From Clostridium sp. AM22-11AC (lineage in GTDB: Bacteria > Bacillota > Clostridia > Lachnospirales > Lachnospiraceae), in contig NZ_QUCM01000002.1 in the NCBI RefSeq assembly GCF_003473545.1, forward strand, positions 214,571 to 278,570: a stretch of 64,000 nt of DNA, in the 5' to 3' direction. Under the pieces are notes generated by a model, which was not told where the DNA came from, made no database searches, and worked only from the letters and a program-made list of their open reading frames with translations. Each line of letters starts with the position of its first letter. Within the stretch, counting starts at the first letter, position 1. A program made the position numbers and the translations under genes. Below, one piece after another: positions 8,797 to 18,227 of this stretch.

Positions 8797-9528
8797 CTAA
8801 TGTAGTATCTTACTTAAAAATGCTTTTGTACGGTCATGCTCCGGTGCTGTAAAGAAATGCTCCGGAGTTCCCTCTTCTATAATATAGCCGCCGTCCATAA
8901 ATATTACCCGGTCAGCCACCTGCCTTGCAAAGCCCATTTCATGGGTCACACAGATCATGGTGATATTTTCGTGTGCAAGCTCGATCATAACATTTAAAAC
9001 TTCCTGGACCATTTCCGGGTCCAGTGCTGAGGTAGGTTCATCAAAAAGGATCAGAGGCTGGTTGGTACATAAGGCTCTTGCAATGGCCACACGCTGCTGC
9101 TGTCCGCCGGAAAGCTGGGCAGGATAATTTCCGGCTTTTGCTTTTAAACCAACTCTGTCCAGACATTTTAAAGCAGTTTCACGGGCTTTGTCCTTAGGCA
9201 CATGCTGAAGTTTTACAGGAGCCAGTGTCAGGTTTTCCAGAACGGTCAGGTGTGGATACAGGTTGAACTGCTGGAATACCATGGAAGAATATTTTTTTGC
9301 CATTTCCAGGCGGTTCTTTTTTGTTACAGGCGTTCCTGCAATGGAAATAGTGCCGGATGTAGGCTCTTCCAGGTGATTGATGCAGCGGATAAAGGTGGAC
9401 TTACCGGAACCGGAGGGCCCGATGATGACCAGCTTTTCTCCTTCAGCTACCGTCAGGTTAATATCCTTTAAAACCTCCAGATCACCGAAATTCTTTTTAA
9501 GATGTTCTACTTTTACCATATCAGCCAT
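8797..9528 (-). CDS. Amino-acid ABC transporter ATP-binding protein
   Basis: 243 residues from the ATG at 9528, which has GGTGAG upstream. An open frame extends 37 codons further up but does not look coding. Walker A (GPSGSGKS), the Q-loop ([17 protein letters not shown]), the signature (LSGGQQQR) and Walker B ([12 protein letters not shown]) are all intact, as in GlnQ-type ATPases. It is the first gene of the minus-strand operon ATPase-lipoprotein-permease-permease-kinase-like protein. Confidence 0.93.
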   Translation of the reverse strand: MADMVKVEHLKKNFGDLEVLKDINLTVAEGEKLVIIGPSGSGKSTFIRCINHLEEPTSGTISIAGTPVTKKNRLEMAKKYSSMVFQQFNLYPHLTVLENLTLAPVKLQHVPKDKARETALKCLDRVGLKAKAGNYPAQLSGGQQQRVAIARALCTNQPLILFDEPTSALDPEMVQEVLNVMIELAHENITMICVTHEMGFARQVADRVIFMDGGYIIEEGTPEHFFTAPEHDRTKAFLSKILH

Positions 9529-9873
9529 ATTTCTCACCGTCTGCCATCCTGTGTGCCGGAACGTGCAGCCTTTCTTAAAAATAAAATCTTGAAAATAAAA
9601 GCCAGGAATAAGAAAAAGGCCACAGCGCAGAGAGAGCAATTGTCTTTCAGCACCGTCGCCTTTTTTTCTTAAGTGTCAGTTCAAATTTTATGTTTTGCAT
9701 TATAAGCAGGTAAAAATCAAATGTCAAGTACAAAAAACTTTTTTTATATTGCGGCACGCATTGAAATATGTTACACTTTTTCCAAACTAAATACCAGAAT
9801 AAATAATAACTGTGCAATGTTTATTTTGTTATTAAAAAATTTATCAAAGTAAAGTAAGAGAGGGAGAAAGATC

Positions 9874-11370
9874 ATGGCATTATCCTACGAAAGTACCAGA
9901 GGCGGACAGAAAGGCGTTACAGCATCACAGGCCATTTTAAAGGGTCTGGCAGAAGACGGCGGTCTTTTCATGCCTACAGAGATCCCAAAGCTGGACAAGA
10001 CCTTAGAGCAGCTTGCGGGAATGACCTATCAGGAAACAGCCTATGAAGTGATGAAGCTTTTTCTGACAGACTATACAGAGGAAGAATTAAAGTCCTGTAT
10101 CGCAAATGCATACGATGACAAGTTTGACACAGAGGAGATCGCACCTTTAGCAAAAGCAGACGGCGCTTATTTCCTGGAGCTTTATCATGGAAGCACCATT
10201 GCTTTCAAGGACATGGCTCTTTCCATCCTTCCTCATCTTATGACTACAGCTGCAAAGAAGAACCATGCAGACAAGGAGATCGTGATCTTAACTGCTACCT
10301 CCGGCGATACCGGAAAAGCAGCTATGGCAGGTTTTGCTGATGTTCCTGGAACACGCATTATCGTATTTTATCCAAAGGGCGGTGTCAGCAAGGTCCAGGA
10401 GCTGCAGATGCGCACCCAGAAAGGTGACAATACCAGCGTAGTTGCTATCCACGGAAACTTTGATGATGCGCAGACCGGCGTAAAGAAGCTGTTCGGTAAC
10501 AAAGAACTTGAAAAGGAAATGGCAGAGGCTGGCTTCCAGTTCTCTTCCGCAAACTCTATTAACATCGGACGTCTGGTTCCACAGGTAGTTTATTATGTAT
10601 ACGCATACGCAAAACTTCTGGAAAATGAGCAGATCGAAAATGGCGAGGAGATCAACGTTGTAGTTCCAACCGGAAACTTTGGAAACATCCTTGCAGCCTA
10701 CTTTGCAAAGCATATGGGTGTGCCGATCAAGACCCTGATCTGCGCTTCCAATGACAACAAAGTCCTTTATGACTTCTTTACAACAGGAACCTATGACAGA
10801 AAGAGAGAATTTATCTTAACTAATTCCCCTTCCATGGATATTCTGATCTCCAGCAACTTAGAGCGACTGATCTATTTAAGCACAGGCTGCGATGCAGCAG
10901 CAGATGCAGCTTTAATGAAAGATCTTTCTGAAAAGGGAAGCTATACAGTAACTGAGAGCATGCGCCAGTTCATGTCCGATTTCAGAGGCGGTTTTGCTAC
11001 AGAGGCACAGAATGAGGCAACTATCAGCAAGATCTTTGAAGATACAGGATACCTGATCGATACCCATACAGGTGTTGCAGCTACCGTTTACAATGCATAT
11101 AAGGCAGAAACAGGGGATCAGACCAAGACTGTGATCGCATCTACCGCAAGCCCATACAAGTTCTCCCACAGCGTTTTAGAGGCCATTAAAGGTAAGTCTG
11201 CAGTAGAAGGAAAGGATGAATTCGCAGTAGTAGATGAGCTGTCTGAAGTATCCGGCACACCGGTTCCAAAGGCAGTAGAAGAACTGCGTAGCGCAGTGAT
11301 CCGCCACAATACAGAATGCGATGTGGATAAAATGGGTGAAACTGTAAAGAATATCCTTGGAATCGCTTAA
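9874..11370 (+). CDS. thrC: Threonine synthase
   Basis: A 498-residue PLP enzyme converting O-phosphohomoserine to threonine. The PLP lysine sits in GSTIAFKDMALS at residue 112. TATSGDTGKAAM binds the phosphate, and PTGNFGNILAAYFAKHMG is conserved. The length fits the long (class 1) threonine synthases. It starts at an ATG after GAGAGGGAGAAAG and stands alone, divergent from the ABC operon, so the rest of the threonine pathway is elsewhere. Confidence 0.95.
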   Translation: MALSYESTRGGQKGVTASQAILKGLAEDGGLFMPTEIPKLDKTLEQLAGMTYQETAYEVMKLFLTDYTEEELKSCIANAYDDKFDTEEIAPLAKADGAYFLELYHGSTIAFKDMALSILPHLMTTAAKKNHADKEIVILTATSGDTGKAAMAGFADVPGTRIIVFYPKGGVSKVQELQMRTQKGDNTSVVAIHGNFDDAQTGVKKLFGNKELEKEMAEAGFQFSSANSINIGRLVPQVVYYVYAYAKLLENEQIENGEEINVVVPTGNFGNILAAYFAKHMGVPIKTLICASNDNKVLYDFFTTGTYDRKREFILTNSPSMDILISSNLERLIYLSTGCDAAADAALMKDLSEKGSYTVTESMRQFMSDFRGGFATEAQNEATISKIFEDTGYLIDTHTGVAATVYNAYKAETGDQTKTVIASTASPYKFSHSVLEAIKGKSAVEGKDEFAVVDELSEVSGTPVPKAVEELRSAVIRHNTECDVDKMGETVKNILGIA

Positions 11371-11376
11371 AACAGC

Positions 11377-11405
11377 TTCCATTTTAGGACAAGATAGAGT
11401 ATAAT
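11377..11405 (+). promoter_or_regulatory. Possible fba promoter
   Basis: A consensus TATAAT (11400-11405) follows the thrC stop, with a poor -35 (TTCCAT) 17 bases upstream. It gives fba a leader of roughly 100 bases. Confidence 0.45.
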
Positions 11406-11513
11406 GAATTAGTACGTTAAGAATATAACAAAGTTATATATTTAACAAAGACAGGTGTCCGGAAAATCCGGGACACAGTGCAAAAATTGCAGTATGTTCA
11501 AGGAGGAATAAAA

Positions 11514-12377
11514 ATGTTAGTATCAGCAAAAGAAATGCTTGAAAAAGCCAGAGCAGGCAAATACGCAGTAGGACAGTTTAATATCAACAACCTTGAGTGG
11601 ACCAAATCCATCCTTTTAACAGCACAGGAATTAAATTCCCCTGTTATCCTGGGTGTATCTGAGGGCGCAGGAAAATACATGACCGGTTTCAAGACCGTAG
11701 CAGCTATGGTATCCGCTATGATCGATGAACTGAATATCACCGTTCCTGTTGCACTGCATCTGGATCATGGTACTTATGAGGGCTGCTATAAGTGTATCAA
11801 AGCAGGATTTTCCTCCATTATGTTTGACGGTTCCCATTATCCGATCGAAGAAAACATCGAAAAGACCAAGGAACTGGTAAAGATCGCACATGCTATGGGT
11901 CTGTCCTTAGAGGCTGAGGTTGGCTCCATTGGCGGCGAAGAAGACGGCGTAGTAGGTATGGGTGAGTGCGCAGATCCTAAGGAGTGCAAGGCAATCGCAG
12001 ACCTGGGTATCGATTTCCTGGCAGCAGGTATCGGCAACATCCATGGAAAATATCCGGCTAACTGGCAGGGATTAAACTTTGAAGTTCTGGAAAATGTTAA
12101 GAAAGAAGTTGGCGATATGCCATTAGTTCTTCACGGCGGTACCGGAATCCCGGCTGACATGATCAAAAAAGCTATCAGCCTTGGCGTTGCTAAGATCAAT
12201 GTAAATACTGAGTGCCAGCTGTCCTTTGCAGCAGCAACCAGAGAGTACATCGAAGCAGGAAAAGACTTACAGGGCAAGGGCTTTGACCCAAGAAAACTGT
12301 TAGCACCAGGCGCAGAAGCTATCAAGGCTACTGTAAAAGAAAAAATGGAACTGTTTGGCTCCGTTGGCAAAGCCTGA
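11514..12377 (+). CDS. fba: Class II fructose-1,6-bisphosphate aldolase
   Basis: 288 residues from the ATG at 11514, which has AGGAGG at 11501-11506. A start 12 codons upstream is unlikely. The zinc-dependent aldolase of glycolysis is recognised by HLDHGTYE, EAEVGSIGGEED, NIHGKYP, LHGGTGIP and KINVNTECQ, which contain the metal- and phosphate-binding residues. It is monocistronic, with a promoter-like TATAAT upstream and an intrinsic terminator downstream. Confidence 0.95.
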   Translation: MLVSAKEMLEKARAGKYAVGQFNINNLEWTKSILLTAQELNSPVILGVSEGAGKYMTGFKTVAAMVSAMIDELNITVPVALHLDHGTYEGCYKCIKAGFSSIMFDGSHYPIEENIEKTKELVKIAHAMGLSLEAEVGSIGGEEDGVVGMGECADPKECKAIADLGIDFLAAGIGNIHGKYPANWQGLNFEVLENVKKEVGDMPLVLHGGTGIPADMIKKAISLGVAKINVNTECQLSFAAATREYIEAGKDLQGKGFDPRKLLAPGAEAIKATVKEKMELFGSVGKA

Positions 12378-12480
12378 AAATAAAACAGGTATCACAAAAT
12401 AAGTTAGTACAATACAAAATCTTTTTTTAAAAAACCACTTGCAATTTTAAAAGAAATGGTTTATTTTAAGAAAGAACGAA

Positions 12481-12512
12481 GGCGTTCTCTATATCAGGAG
12501 AGCGCCTTTTTT
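12481..12512 (+). terminator. Terminator of fba
   Basis: GGCGTTCTC (12481-12489) pairs with GAGAGCGCC (12498-12506), with one G-U pair, followed by TTTTTT. Confidence 0.8.
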
Positions 12513-12655
12513 ACTACCTGATGCTTTAAACTTAAAAAAATTAGGTTTTCAGGTAAAGATAGTAAGGGATGTGCTGCAAATAGCTGAAGAAAAGCATCTC
12601 GAATGAGGATTTATGGAAATCATAAAAAAATGATGCAAGAGAGGATGGAGAATCT

Positions 12656-14770
12656 ATGAGCGAAGTAGTAAGTGTTTCAGAGATGTTTGGCAAGGACGTA
12701 TTTAATGACGCAGTCATGAAAGACCGCCTGCCAAAGAGTGTGTACAAAAAACTGAAAAAGACCATCGAAGATGGCGCTGAGTTGGATCCAAGTATTGCAG
12801 ACGTTGTGGCACATGCCATGAAGGATTGGGCCATTGAACATGGTGCAACCCATTTTACCCACTGGTTCCAGCCATTGACCGGAGTAACTGCTGAGAAACA
12901 TGACTCCTTTATTTCAGCACCGGTAGACGGAAAAGTGATCATGGAATTCTCCGGAAAGGAACTGATCAAGGGCGAGCCTGATGCATCTTCCTTCCCATCC
13001 GGTGGTTTAAGAGCAACTTTCGAGGCAAGAGGTTATACAGTATGGGATTGTACTTCCCCAGCCTTCTTAAAAGAAGATGCTATCGGTGTTACCCTTTGCA
13101 TTCCTACTTCTTTCTGCTCCTATAAGGGCGAGGCACTGGATAAGAAGACACCACTTCTTCGTTCTATGCAGGCAGTAAACGAGCAGGCACTGCGTATCCT
13201 TCGTCTTTTCGGAAATACCACTGCAAAGCGCGTAGTTCCTTCTGTAGGACCTGAGCAGGAGTATTTCATTGTAGACCGCGCAAAATATTTACAGCGTAAA
13301 GACCTGATCTACACCGGCCGTACTCTTTTCGGGGCAATGCCTCCAAAGGGACAGGAAATGGATGACCATTACTTCGGTGTTATCCGTGAGCGTATCGGTT
13401 CCTACATGAACGACTTAAATAAGGAACTTTGGAAATTAGGTGTTCCTGCAAAAACACAGCATAACGAAGTAGCTCCTGCACAGCATGAGCTGGCACCGAT
13501 CTATGAAGGTGTAAATCAGTCTGTAGACCATAACCAGATCGTTATGGAGACCATGAAGAAAGTGGCAGAGCGCCACGGGTTGGCATGCCTTCTTCACGAG
13601 AAGCCATTTGCAGGTGTCAATGGTTCCGGTAAACATAACAACTGGTCCCTGACAGCAGATGACGGTACCAACCTGATGAACCCGGGAGATACACCTCATG
13701 AGAACATCCAGTTCCTGTTAGTTCTGGCATGCATCATCAAGGCAGTAGATATCCACGCAGACCTGTTAAGAGAATCTGCTTCCAATGTAGGAAATGATCA
13801 CAGACTGGGAGCAAACGAGGCACCGCCAGCAATCATCTCCATCTTCTTAGGCGAGCAGCTGGAAGATGTTATCGATCAGCTTTGTGATACTGGTGAGGCA
13901 ACTCACTCCAAGCAGGGCGGAACCTTAAAAACAGGTGTTGATATCCTTCCTGACTTTGATAAAGACGCAACCGACAGAAACAGAACCTCCCCATTTGCAT
14001 TTACAGGAAACAAGTTCGAGTTCCGTATGGTAGGTTCTTCCGACTCTATTGCATCTGCAAATACAGTATTAAATACCATTATCGCTGAAGCCTTCAAGGA
14101 AGCAGCTGACAAGCTGGAGAAGGCAGATAACTTTGATATGGCTGTACATGACATGATCAAGGAAACCCTGGCAGCTCACAAGAGAGTTGTATTCAATGGA
14201 AATGGTTATTCCGATGAGTGGGTAGCAGAAGCTGAGAGAAGAGGACTTCCAAACATCAAGTCTATGGTAGATGCTATTCCGGCACTGATCACAGACAAGG
14301 CTGTAAAGCTGTTTGAAGAATTCGGCGTATTTACAAAGACCGAGCTGGAGTCCAGAGTAGAAGTTGAGTATGAAGGCTATGCAAAGGCTATCAATATCGA
14401 AGCAAAGACCATGATCGATATGGCTGGAAAGCAGATCATCCCGGCTGTTATCAAATACACAACTGCTCTTGCAGCTTCCATCTCCGCAGTAAAGAGTGCT
14501 TGCCCTGAAGCAGATGTAAGCACCCAGACAGAGCTTCTGTTAGAAACCTCTGATCTTCTGGCAGAAACCAAACTGGCTCTTGCAAAACTGACCGAAATTA
14601 CTGAAAAGAGCGCAGCAATGGATGGCGGCAAGGACCAGGCAGTTGCTTACCATGAGGAAGTCGTTCCTGCAATGGCAGCATTAAGAACCCCGGTAGACAA
14701 ACTGGAAATGCTGGTAGACAAAGACTTATGGCCAATGCCGAGCTACGGCGATCTGATCTTTGAGGTTTAA
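12656..14770 (+). CDS. glnN: Type III glutamine synthetase
   Basis: A 704-residue enzyme making glutamine from glutamate and ammonia. The length and motifs ([62 protein letters not shown]) identify GSIII, the large dodecameric form common in Bacteroides and Clostridia rather than the 440-470-residue GlnA. GGAG precedes the ATG by seven bases. It is followed by a cloverleaf RNA element and then a terminator. Nitrogen control at that element is conceivable but unproven. Confidence 0.95.
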   Translation: MSEVVSVSEMFGKDVFNDAVMKDRLPKSVYKKLKKTIEDGAELDPSIADVVAHAMKDWAIEHGATHFTHWFQPLTGVTAEKHDSFISAPVDGKVIMEFSGKELIKGEPDASSFPSGGLRATFEARGYTVWDCTSPAFLKEDAIGVTLCIPTSFCSYKGEALDKKTPLLRSMQAVNEQALRILRLFGNTTAKRVVPSVGPEQEYFIVDRAKYLQRKDLIYTGRTLFGAMPPKGQEMDDHYFGVIRERIGSYMNDLNKELWKLGVPAKTQHNEVAPAQHELAPIYEGVNQSVDHNQIVMETMKKVAERHGLACLLHEKPFAGVNGSGKHNNWSLTADDGTNLMNPGDTPHENIQFLLVLACIIKAVDIHADLLRESASNVGNDHRLGANEAPPAIISIFLGEQLEDVIDQLCDTGEATHSKQGGTLKTGVDILPDFDKDATDRNRTSPFAFTGNKFEFRMVGSSDSIASANTVLNTIIAEAFKEAADKLEKADNFDMAVHDMIKETLAAHKRVVFNGNGYSDEWVAEAERRGLPNIKSMVDAIPALITDKAVKLFEEFGVFTKTELESRVEVEYEGYAKAINIEAKTMIDMAGKQIIPAVIKYTTALAASISAVKSACPEADVSTQTELLLETSDLLAETKLALAKLTEITEKSAAMDGGKDQAVAYHEEVVPAMAALRTPVDKLEMLVDKDLWPMPSYGDLIFEV

Positions 14771-14789
14771 TAAATCTTATAAAATAGAA

Positions 14790-14837
14790 GGTTCCGCCTG
14801 CGTCAGCAGGCAGATAAGCGCGAGAGTGCGGTGAACC
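14790..14837 (+). ncRNA. Cloverleaf element downstream of glnN
   Basis: A closing stem GGTTC/GAACC (14790-14794 with 14833-14837) holds two arms: GCCTGC-GTCA-GCAGGC (14796-14811) and GCGC-GAGA-GTGC (14818-14829), separated by AGATAA. The same architecture recurs at 26216-26265 with compensatory base changes. A T-rich terminator follows about 30 bases later. It could be a 3'-UTR structure, a small RNA or a mobile palindromic repeat. Confidence 0.55.
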
Positions 14838-14869
14838 TGAGTATTGGACGCAATTACATAAATAAAATG

Positions 14870-14912
14870 CCCTTCTGGTGATATATAACGTATCCCGGAA
14901 GGGTGTTTTTTT
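14870..14912 (+). terminator. Terminator of glnN
   Basis: CCCTTCTGG (14870-14878) pairs with CCGGAAGGG (14895-14903), followed by TGTTTTTTT. Confidence 0.8.
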
Positions 14913-14937
14913 CGCGGTATGAGTGGCATTGTTTAAC

Positions 14938-14965
14938 TTGCATTTTAAACCCAGTGTGCTATAAT
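14938..14965 (+). promoter_or_regulatory. Promoter of licCA
   Basis: TTGCAT (14938-14943) and TATAAT (14960-14965) have a 16-base spacer, with a TG extended -10. Confidence 0.65.
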
Positions 14966-15045
14966 GTTCATATATTTTTGAAAAATAATAAAAATGAACA
15001 TAAATATAAACATAAGCATAAGCAGGAAAAGGAGTTAAAGATCAT

Positions 15046-16929
15046 ATGAACCGACAGGCGCTGGTATGCAGAAATATACTGGAAAAACCGGATATTACAC
15101 AGCGGGAAATGGCGAAAAACATGGACATATCCCTGGGTACAGTCAATGGGCTGGTGAAGGAATGTCTGGCAGAGGGATATATTGCAGAGGAAGAAAATGG
15201 GAAAGAAAAATATCTCATCCTTCTGGAAAAGGGAAAAGAACTGTTAAAGCCTTATAAAGTAGATGGGGCGCTGATCATTGCAGCCGGTTTCGGTTCCCGT
15301 TTTGTGCCTCTTACCTTCGAGACTCCAAAGGGTCTTTTAGAGGTCTTTGGAGAGCGCATGATCGAGCGTCAGATCAAACAGCTCCATGAAGTGGGGATCC
15401 ACGACATTACCATTGCAGTAGGCTATTTAAAAGAAAAATTTGAATACCTGATCGATAAATACGATGTGAAATTATTATACAATCCGGAATACTCCTGCAA
15501 AAACACGCTGGCTACTGTATACAGAGCCAGAAAGTTCTTAAAAGGCCGGAACGTATACATTCTTTCATCAGATAACTGGATGCGGGAAAATATGTACCAT
15601 TCCTATGAGTGCGGTGCCTGGTACAGCGCAGCCCACGAAGAAGGAGAGACCAAGGAATGGTGCCTTACCTTTAATAAAAAGGGCCGTATCAGCGATGTAA
15701 ATGTAGGCGGAAAAGATGCGTGGTTTATGTACGGTCCCGTATATCTTTCCAGGGAGTTTTCCGCTAAATTCCTTCCTGTATTAGAGGCTTATTATCAGAT
15801 CCCCGGAACAGAGCAGTTTTACTGGGAGCAGCCTTATGTGGACATGTTAAAGGGAGAGGCAAAACGCCGTCTGGAAAAAGAGGACAAGGAGCTGTTGAAA
15901 CAGACAGAAGAAGCCTGCGGCATACCTGCGTCCAAATGGAACGAGATCGAGATGAATATCAACCGCCAGCCGGATAACCAGGTATACGAATTTGAAAATC
16001 TGGAAGAGCTGCGCCTCTTTGATACCCATTATCAGAACCACTCCGATAATGCGGCCATGGAGCTGGTAGCAGAGGTATTCCATGTGCCGGAGTTTCAGAT
16101 CACAGACATCAAATGCTTAAAATCCGGCATGACCAATAAATCCTTCCTGTTCCGCACCGGAGATCATCACTGTATCTGCCGTATCCCCGGACCTGGCACA
16201 GAGCTTCTTATTAACAGAGAGCAGGAAAAAGAAGTTTATGATGCCGTCCGTCCTCTGGGCATTACAGAACATGTGTTGTATCTGAACCCGAAGACCGGTT
16301 ATAAGATCTCTGAATACTATGAAAATACCCACAATGCCAGCGCAGACAACTGGGACGATATGAAGACCTGTATGGATATGGTGCGAAAGCTTCATGAAGC
16401 AGGTTTAAAAGTAGGCCACAGCTTTAATATCAGGGAGCGGATCAGCTTTTACGAGAAACTTTGCCTGGAACATGGCGGCATTCCTTTTGAAGACTACAGT
16501 CAGGTTCGTGAATGGGTAAATCAGTTGTTAGATGCCTTAGATAAAATGGATCTTCCACAATGTTTATGCCATATTGACGCAAATGTGGATAACTTTTTAA
16601 TTTTCCCGGATCACAGTGCAAAACTTCTTGACTGGGAGTACGCAGGCATGTGCGACCCGTTAATGGACGTATCCATGTGTGCGATTTATTCCTATTATGA
16701 GGAAGAGCAGACCGAAAAATTACTGGAACTGTATTTACAGCGCAGACCAGATGACAAAGAGCGGTTCATCACCTATGCAGACGCAGCCTTAGGGGGCTTC
16801 CTCTGGTGCCTGTGGGCTGTATACAAGGCAAGTCTGGGAGATGAGTTTGGAGAGTACACCATTATTATGTACCGGTATGCGAAGCGGTACTATAAGAAGC
16901 TGATGAAGGAGTTACCACAGTTCTTTTAG
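15046..16929 (+). CDS. licCA: wHTH - phosphocholine cytidylyltransferase - choline kinase fusion
   Basis: A 627-residue three-part protein. Residues 1-65 are a winged-helix DNA-binding segment (ITQREMAKNMDISLGTVNGLV). About 72-320 is a nucleotidyltransferase starting ALIIAAGFGSRFVPLT with PKGLLEVFGE, as in LicC. About 340-627 is a choline-kinase/APH fold with the Brenner motif CHIDANVDNFL and metal-binding LLDWEYAG, as in LicA. Together these would phosphorylate choline and activate it to CDP-choline for envelope decoration. The N-terminal helix-turn-helix may allow self-regulation (inferred). Two choline-binding-repeat genes follow. No LicD or choline importer is in the window. Confidence 0.88.
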   Translation: MNRQALVCRNILEKPDITQREMAKNMDISLGTVNGLVKECLAEGYIAEEENGKEKYLILLEKGKELLKPYKVDGALIIAAGFGSRFVPLTFETPKGLLEVFGERMIERQIKQLHEVGIHDITIAVGYLKEKFEYLIDKYDVKLLYNPEYSCKNTLATVYRARKFLKGRNVYILSSDNWMRENMYHSYECGAWYSAAHEEGETKEWCLTFNKKGRISDVNVGGKDAWFMYGPVYLSREFSAKFLPVLEAYYQIPGTEQFYWEQPYVDMLKGEAKRRLEKEDKELLKQTEEACGIPASKWNEIEMNINRQPDNQVYEFENLEELRLFDTHYQNHSDNAAMELVAEVFHVPEFQITDIKCLKSGMTNKSFLFRTGDHHCICRIPGPGTELLINREQEKEVYDAVRPLGITEHVLYLNPKTGYKISEYYENTHNASADNWDDMKTCMDMVRKLHEAGLKVGHSFNIRERISFYEKLCLEHGGIPFEDYSQVREWVNQLLDALDKMDLPQCLCHIDANVDNFLIFPDHSAKLLDWEYAGMCDPLMDVSMCAIYSYYEEEQTEKLLELYLQRRPDDKERFITYADAALGGFLWCLWAVYKASLGDEFGEYTIIMYRYAKRYYKKLMKELPQFF

Positions 16930-17022
16930 AAACGCCCCATGATATGGGAACATACACAAATGCATTTCAAAACAGGTTTCAGAAAATTGTAATAAAAATG
17001 TTAATCATGGAAAGTTCATTTG

Positions 17023-17031
17023 TGCTATACT
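17023..17031 (+). promoter_or_regulatory. Extended -10 promoter of choline-binding protein
   Basis: TGC followed by TATACT, with no clear -35. The bases GTGCTATA are shared with the licCA promoter, hinting at common control. Confidence 0.4.
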
Positions 17032-17099
17032 TAATTAAAAGTGAAAAATAATTGTGCGATCAATGAAAAAGAGACGATACAACAGAACAGGAGGAGAAA

Positions 17100-18152
17100 A
17101 TGGGACGTAAAAAATATTTCGCAGCCCTTGCAGCAGCTGGTATGATCGGCGCTATGGCGTTGGGATCTGCGTTTAATTCATACGCCGCAGATGGATGGAC
17201 CAAGTCAAATGACCATTGGACCTACATCTACCAGGGCAAGACCTATACAGGTTGGCTGGAAACCAGTGATGGCAAATATTATATGGACCTTTCCGATGGA
17301 CATATGACTACCGGATTTAAACAGATCGATGGAAAATGGTACTTCTTCCGTCCAAACGGTCTGATGGCTCAAAGCCGCTGGATCAATCCGGAATATGGCA
17401 AATGGTACTACTTCTTAGGTGACGGTACCATGGTTACCGGCTGGTTAAAGATCGGAAACGATTATTACTTTATGCGTGGTGACGGATCTATGGGAACCGG
17501 CTGGCGTCAGATGGACGGTGCCTGGTACTACTTCCAGAGCAGCGGCAAATGTGTAGTTAATTCCTGGGCACAGATCAAGGACAACTGGTATCTGTTTGGA
17601 ACAGACGGAAAGATGATGACCGGCTGGGCAAAAGTTGACACCGACTACTATTATCTGAATACAGATGGGCGTATGCTTACAGGCTGGCTCACTGACAGCG
17701 AAGGCAATAAGTATTATATGAATCAGAGCAATGGCAAGATGAGTGTAGGCTGGAAGCAGATCGATAATGCCTGGTATTATTTCAATACCAATGGTCACAT
17801 GATGACAGGCTGGATCCAGGTAGATAATAAGATCTACTACATGAATCCGACAAACGGCGGAAAGATGACAACAGGAACCTCCCTGGATATCAACGGAACT
17901 ACCTACAACTTTGATGGAAGTGGTGTATGCCAGAATGCAAGCGGCGTATCTGCTCAGACACCATCTAGCAGCAGTACTTCTGCTTCCGGTGGTGTAACCG
18001 GTGAAAATGGCGGACCTGGTGTATCAAGAAATTCCAGCTCCAACAATGGTCCTTCCGGTGGTAACACTTCAAATAATACATCAAACAGTCCTTCCAATAC
18101 CACATCCAGTTCTGACACCTTAACGGCAGGACGCACAGACGGACCAGGCTGA
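17100..18152 (+). CDS. Secreted choline-binding-repeat protein
   Basis: 350 residues. A signal peptide (about 1-29, ending SYAA) is followed by roughly ten 20-residue cell-wall-binding repeats of the GWxxxxxxWYYFxxxGxM type up to about residue 280, the motif that binds phosphocholine in pneumococcal CBPs. A Ser/Asn/Gly/Thr-rich tail ends in DGPG and contains GGPGV. There is no enzyme domain. GGAGG precedes the ATG. It lies directly downstream of licCA, which fits binding to a choline-decorated surface polymer. The ligand is inferred from the repeats and neighbourhood. Confidence 0.85.
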   Translation: MGRKKYFAALAAAGMIGAMALGSAFNSYAADGWTKSNDHWTYIYQGKTYTGWLETSDGKYYMDLSDGHMTTGFKQIDGKWYFFRPNGLMAQSRWINPEYGKWYYFLGDGTMVTGWLKIGNDYYFMRGDGSMGTGWRQMDGAWYYFQSSGKCVVNSWAQIKDNWYLFGTDGKMMTGWAKVDTDYYYLNTDGRMLTGWLTDSEGNKYYMNQSNGKMSVGWKQIDNAWYYFNTNGHMMTGWIQVDNKIYYMNPTNGGKMTTGTSLDINGTTYNFDGSGVCQNASGVSAQTPSSSSTSASGGVTGENGGPGVSRNSSSNNGPSGGNTSNNTSNSPSNTTSSSDTLTAGRTDGPG

Positions 18153-18183
18153 TAGAAAACTTTTAAATTGCAGACTACATAAT

Positions 18184-18214
18184 GGGGATGTCAGGAAAAA
18201 GACATCCCCTTTTT
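18184..18214 (+). terminator. Terminator
   Basis: GGGGATGTC (18184-18192) pairs with GACATCCCC (18201-18209), followed by TTTTT. The ribosome site of the next gene lies just after it. Confidence 0.85.
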
Positions 18215-18227
18215 CAGGAGAACAGGC

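Noticed and set aside
9640..9873. T-box or riboswitch between the ABC operon and thrC
   Set aside because: No T-box core sequence or terminator hairpin was found. The region is AT-rich with no clear promoter.
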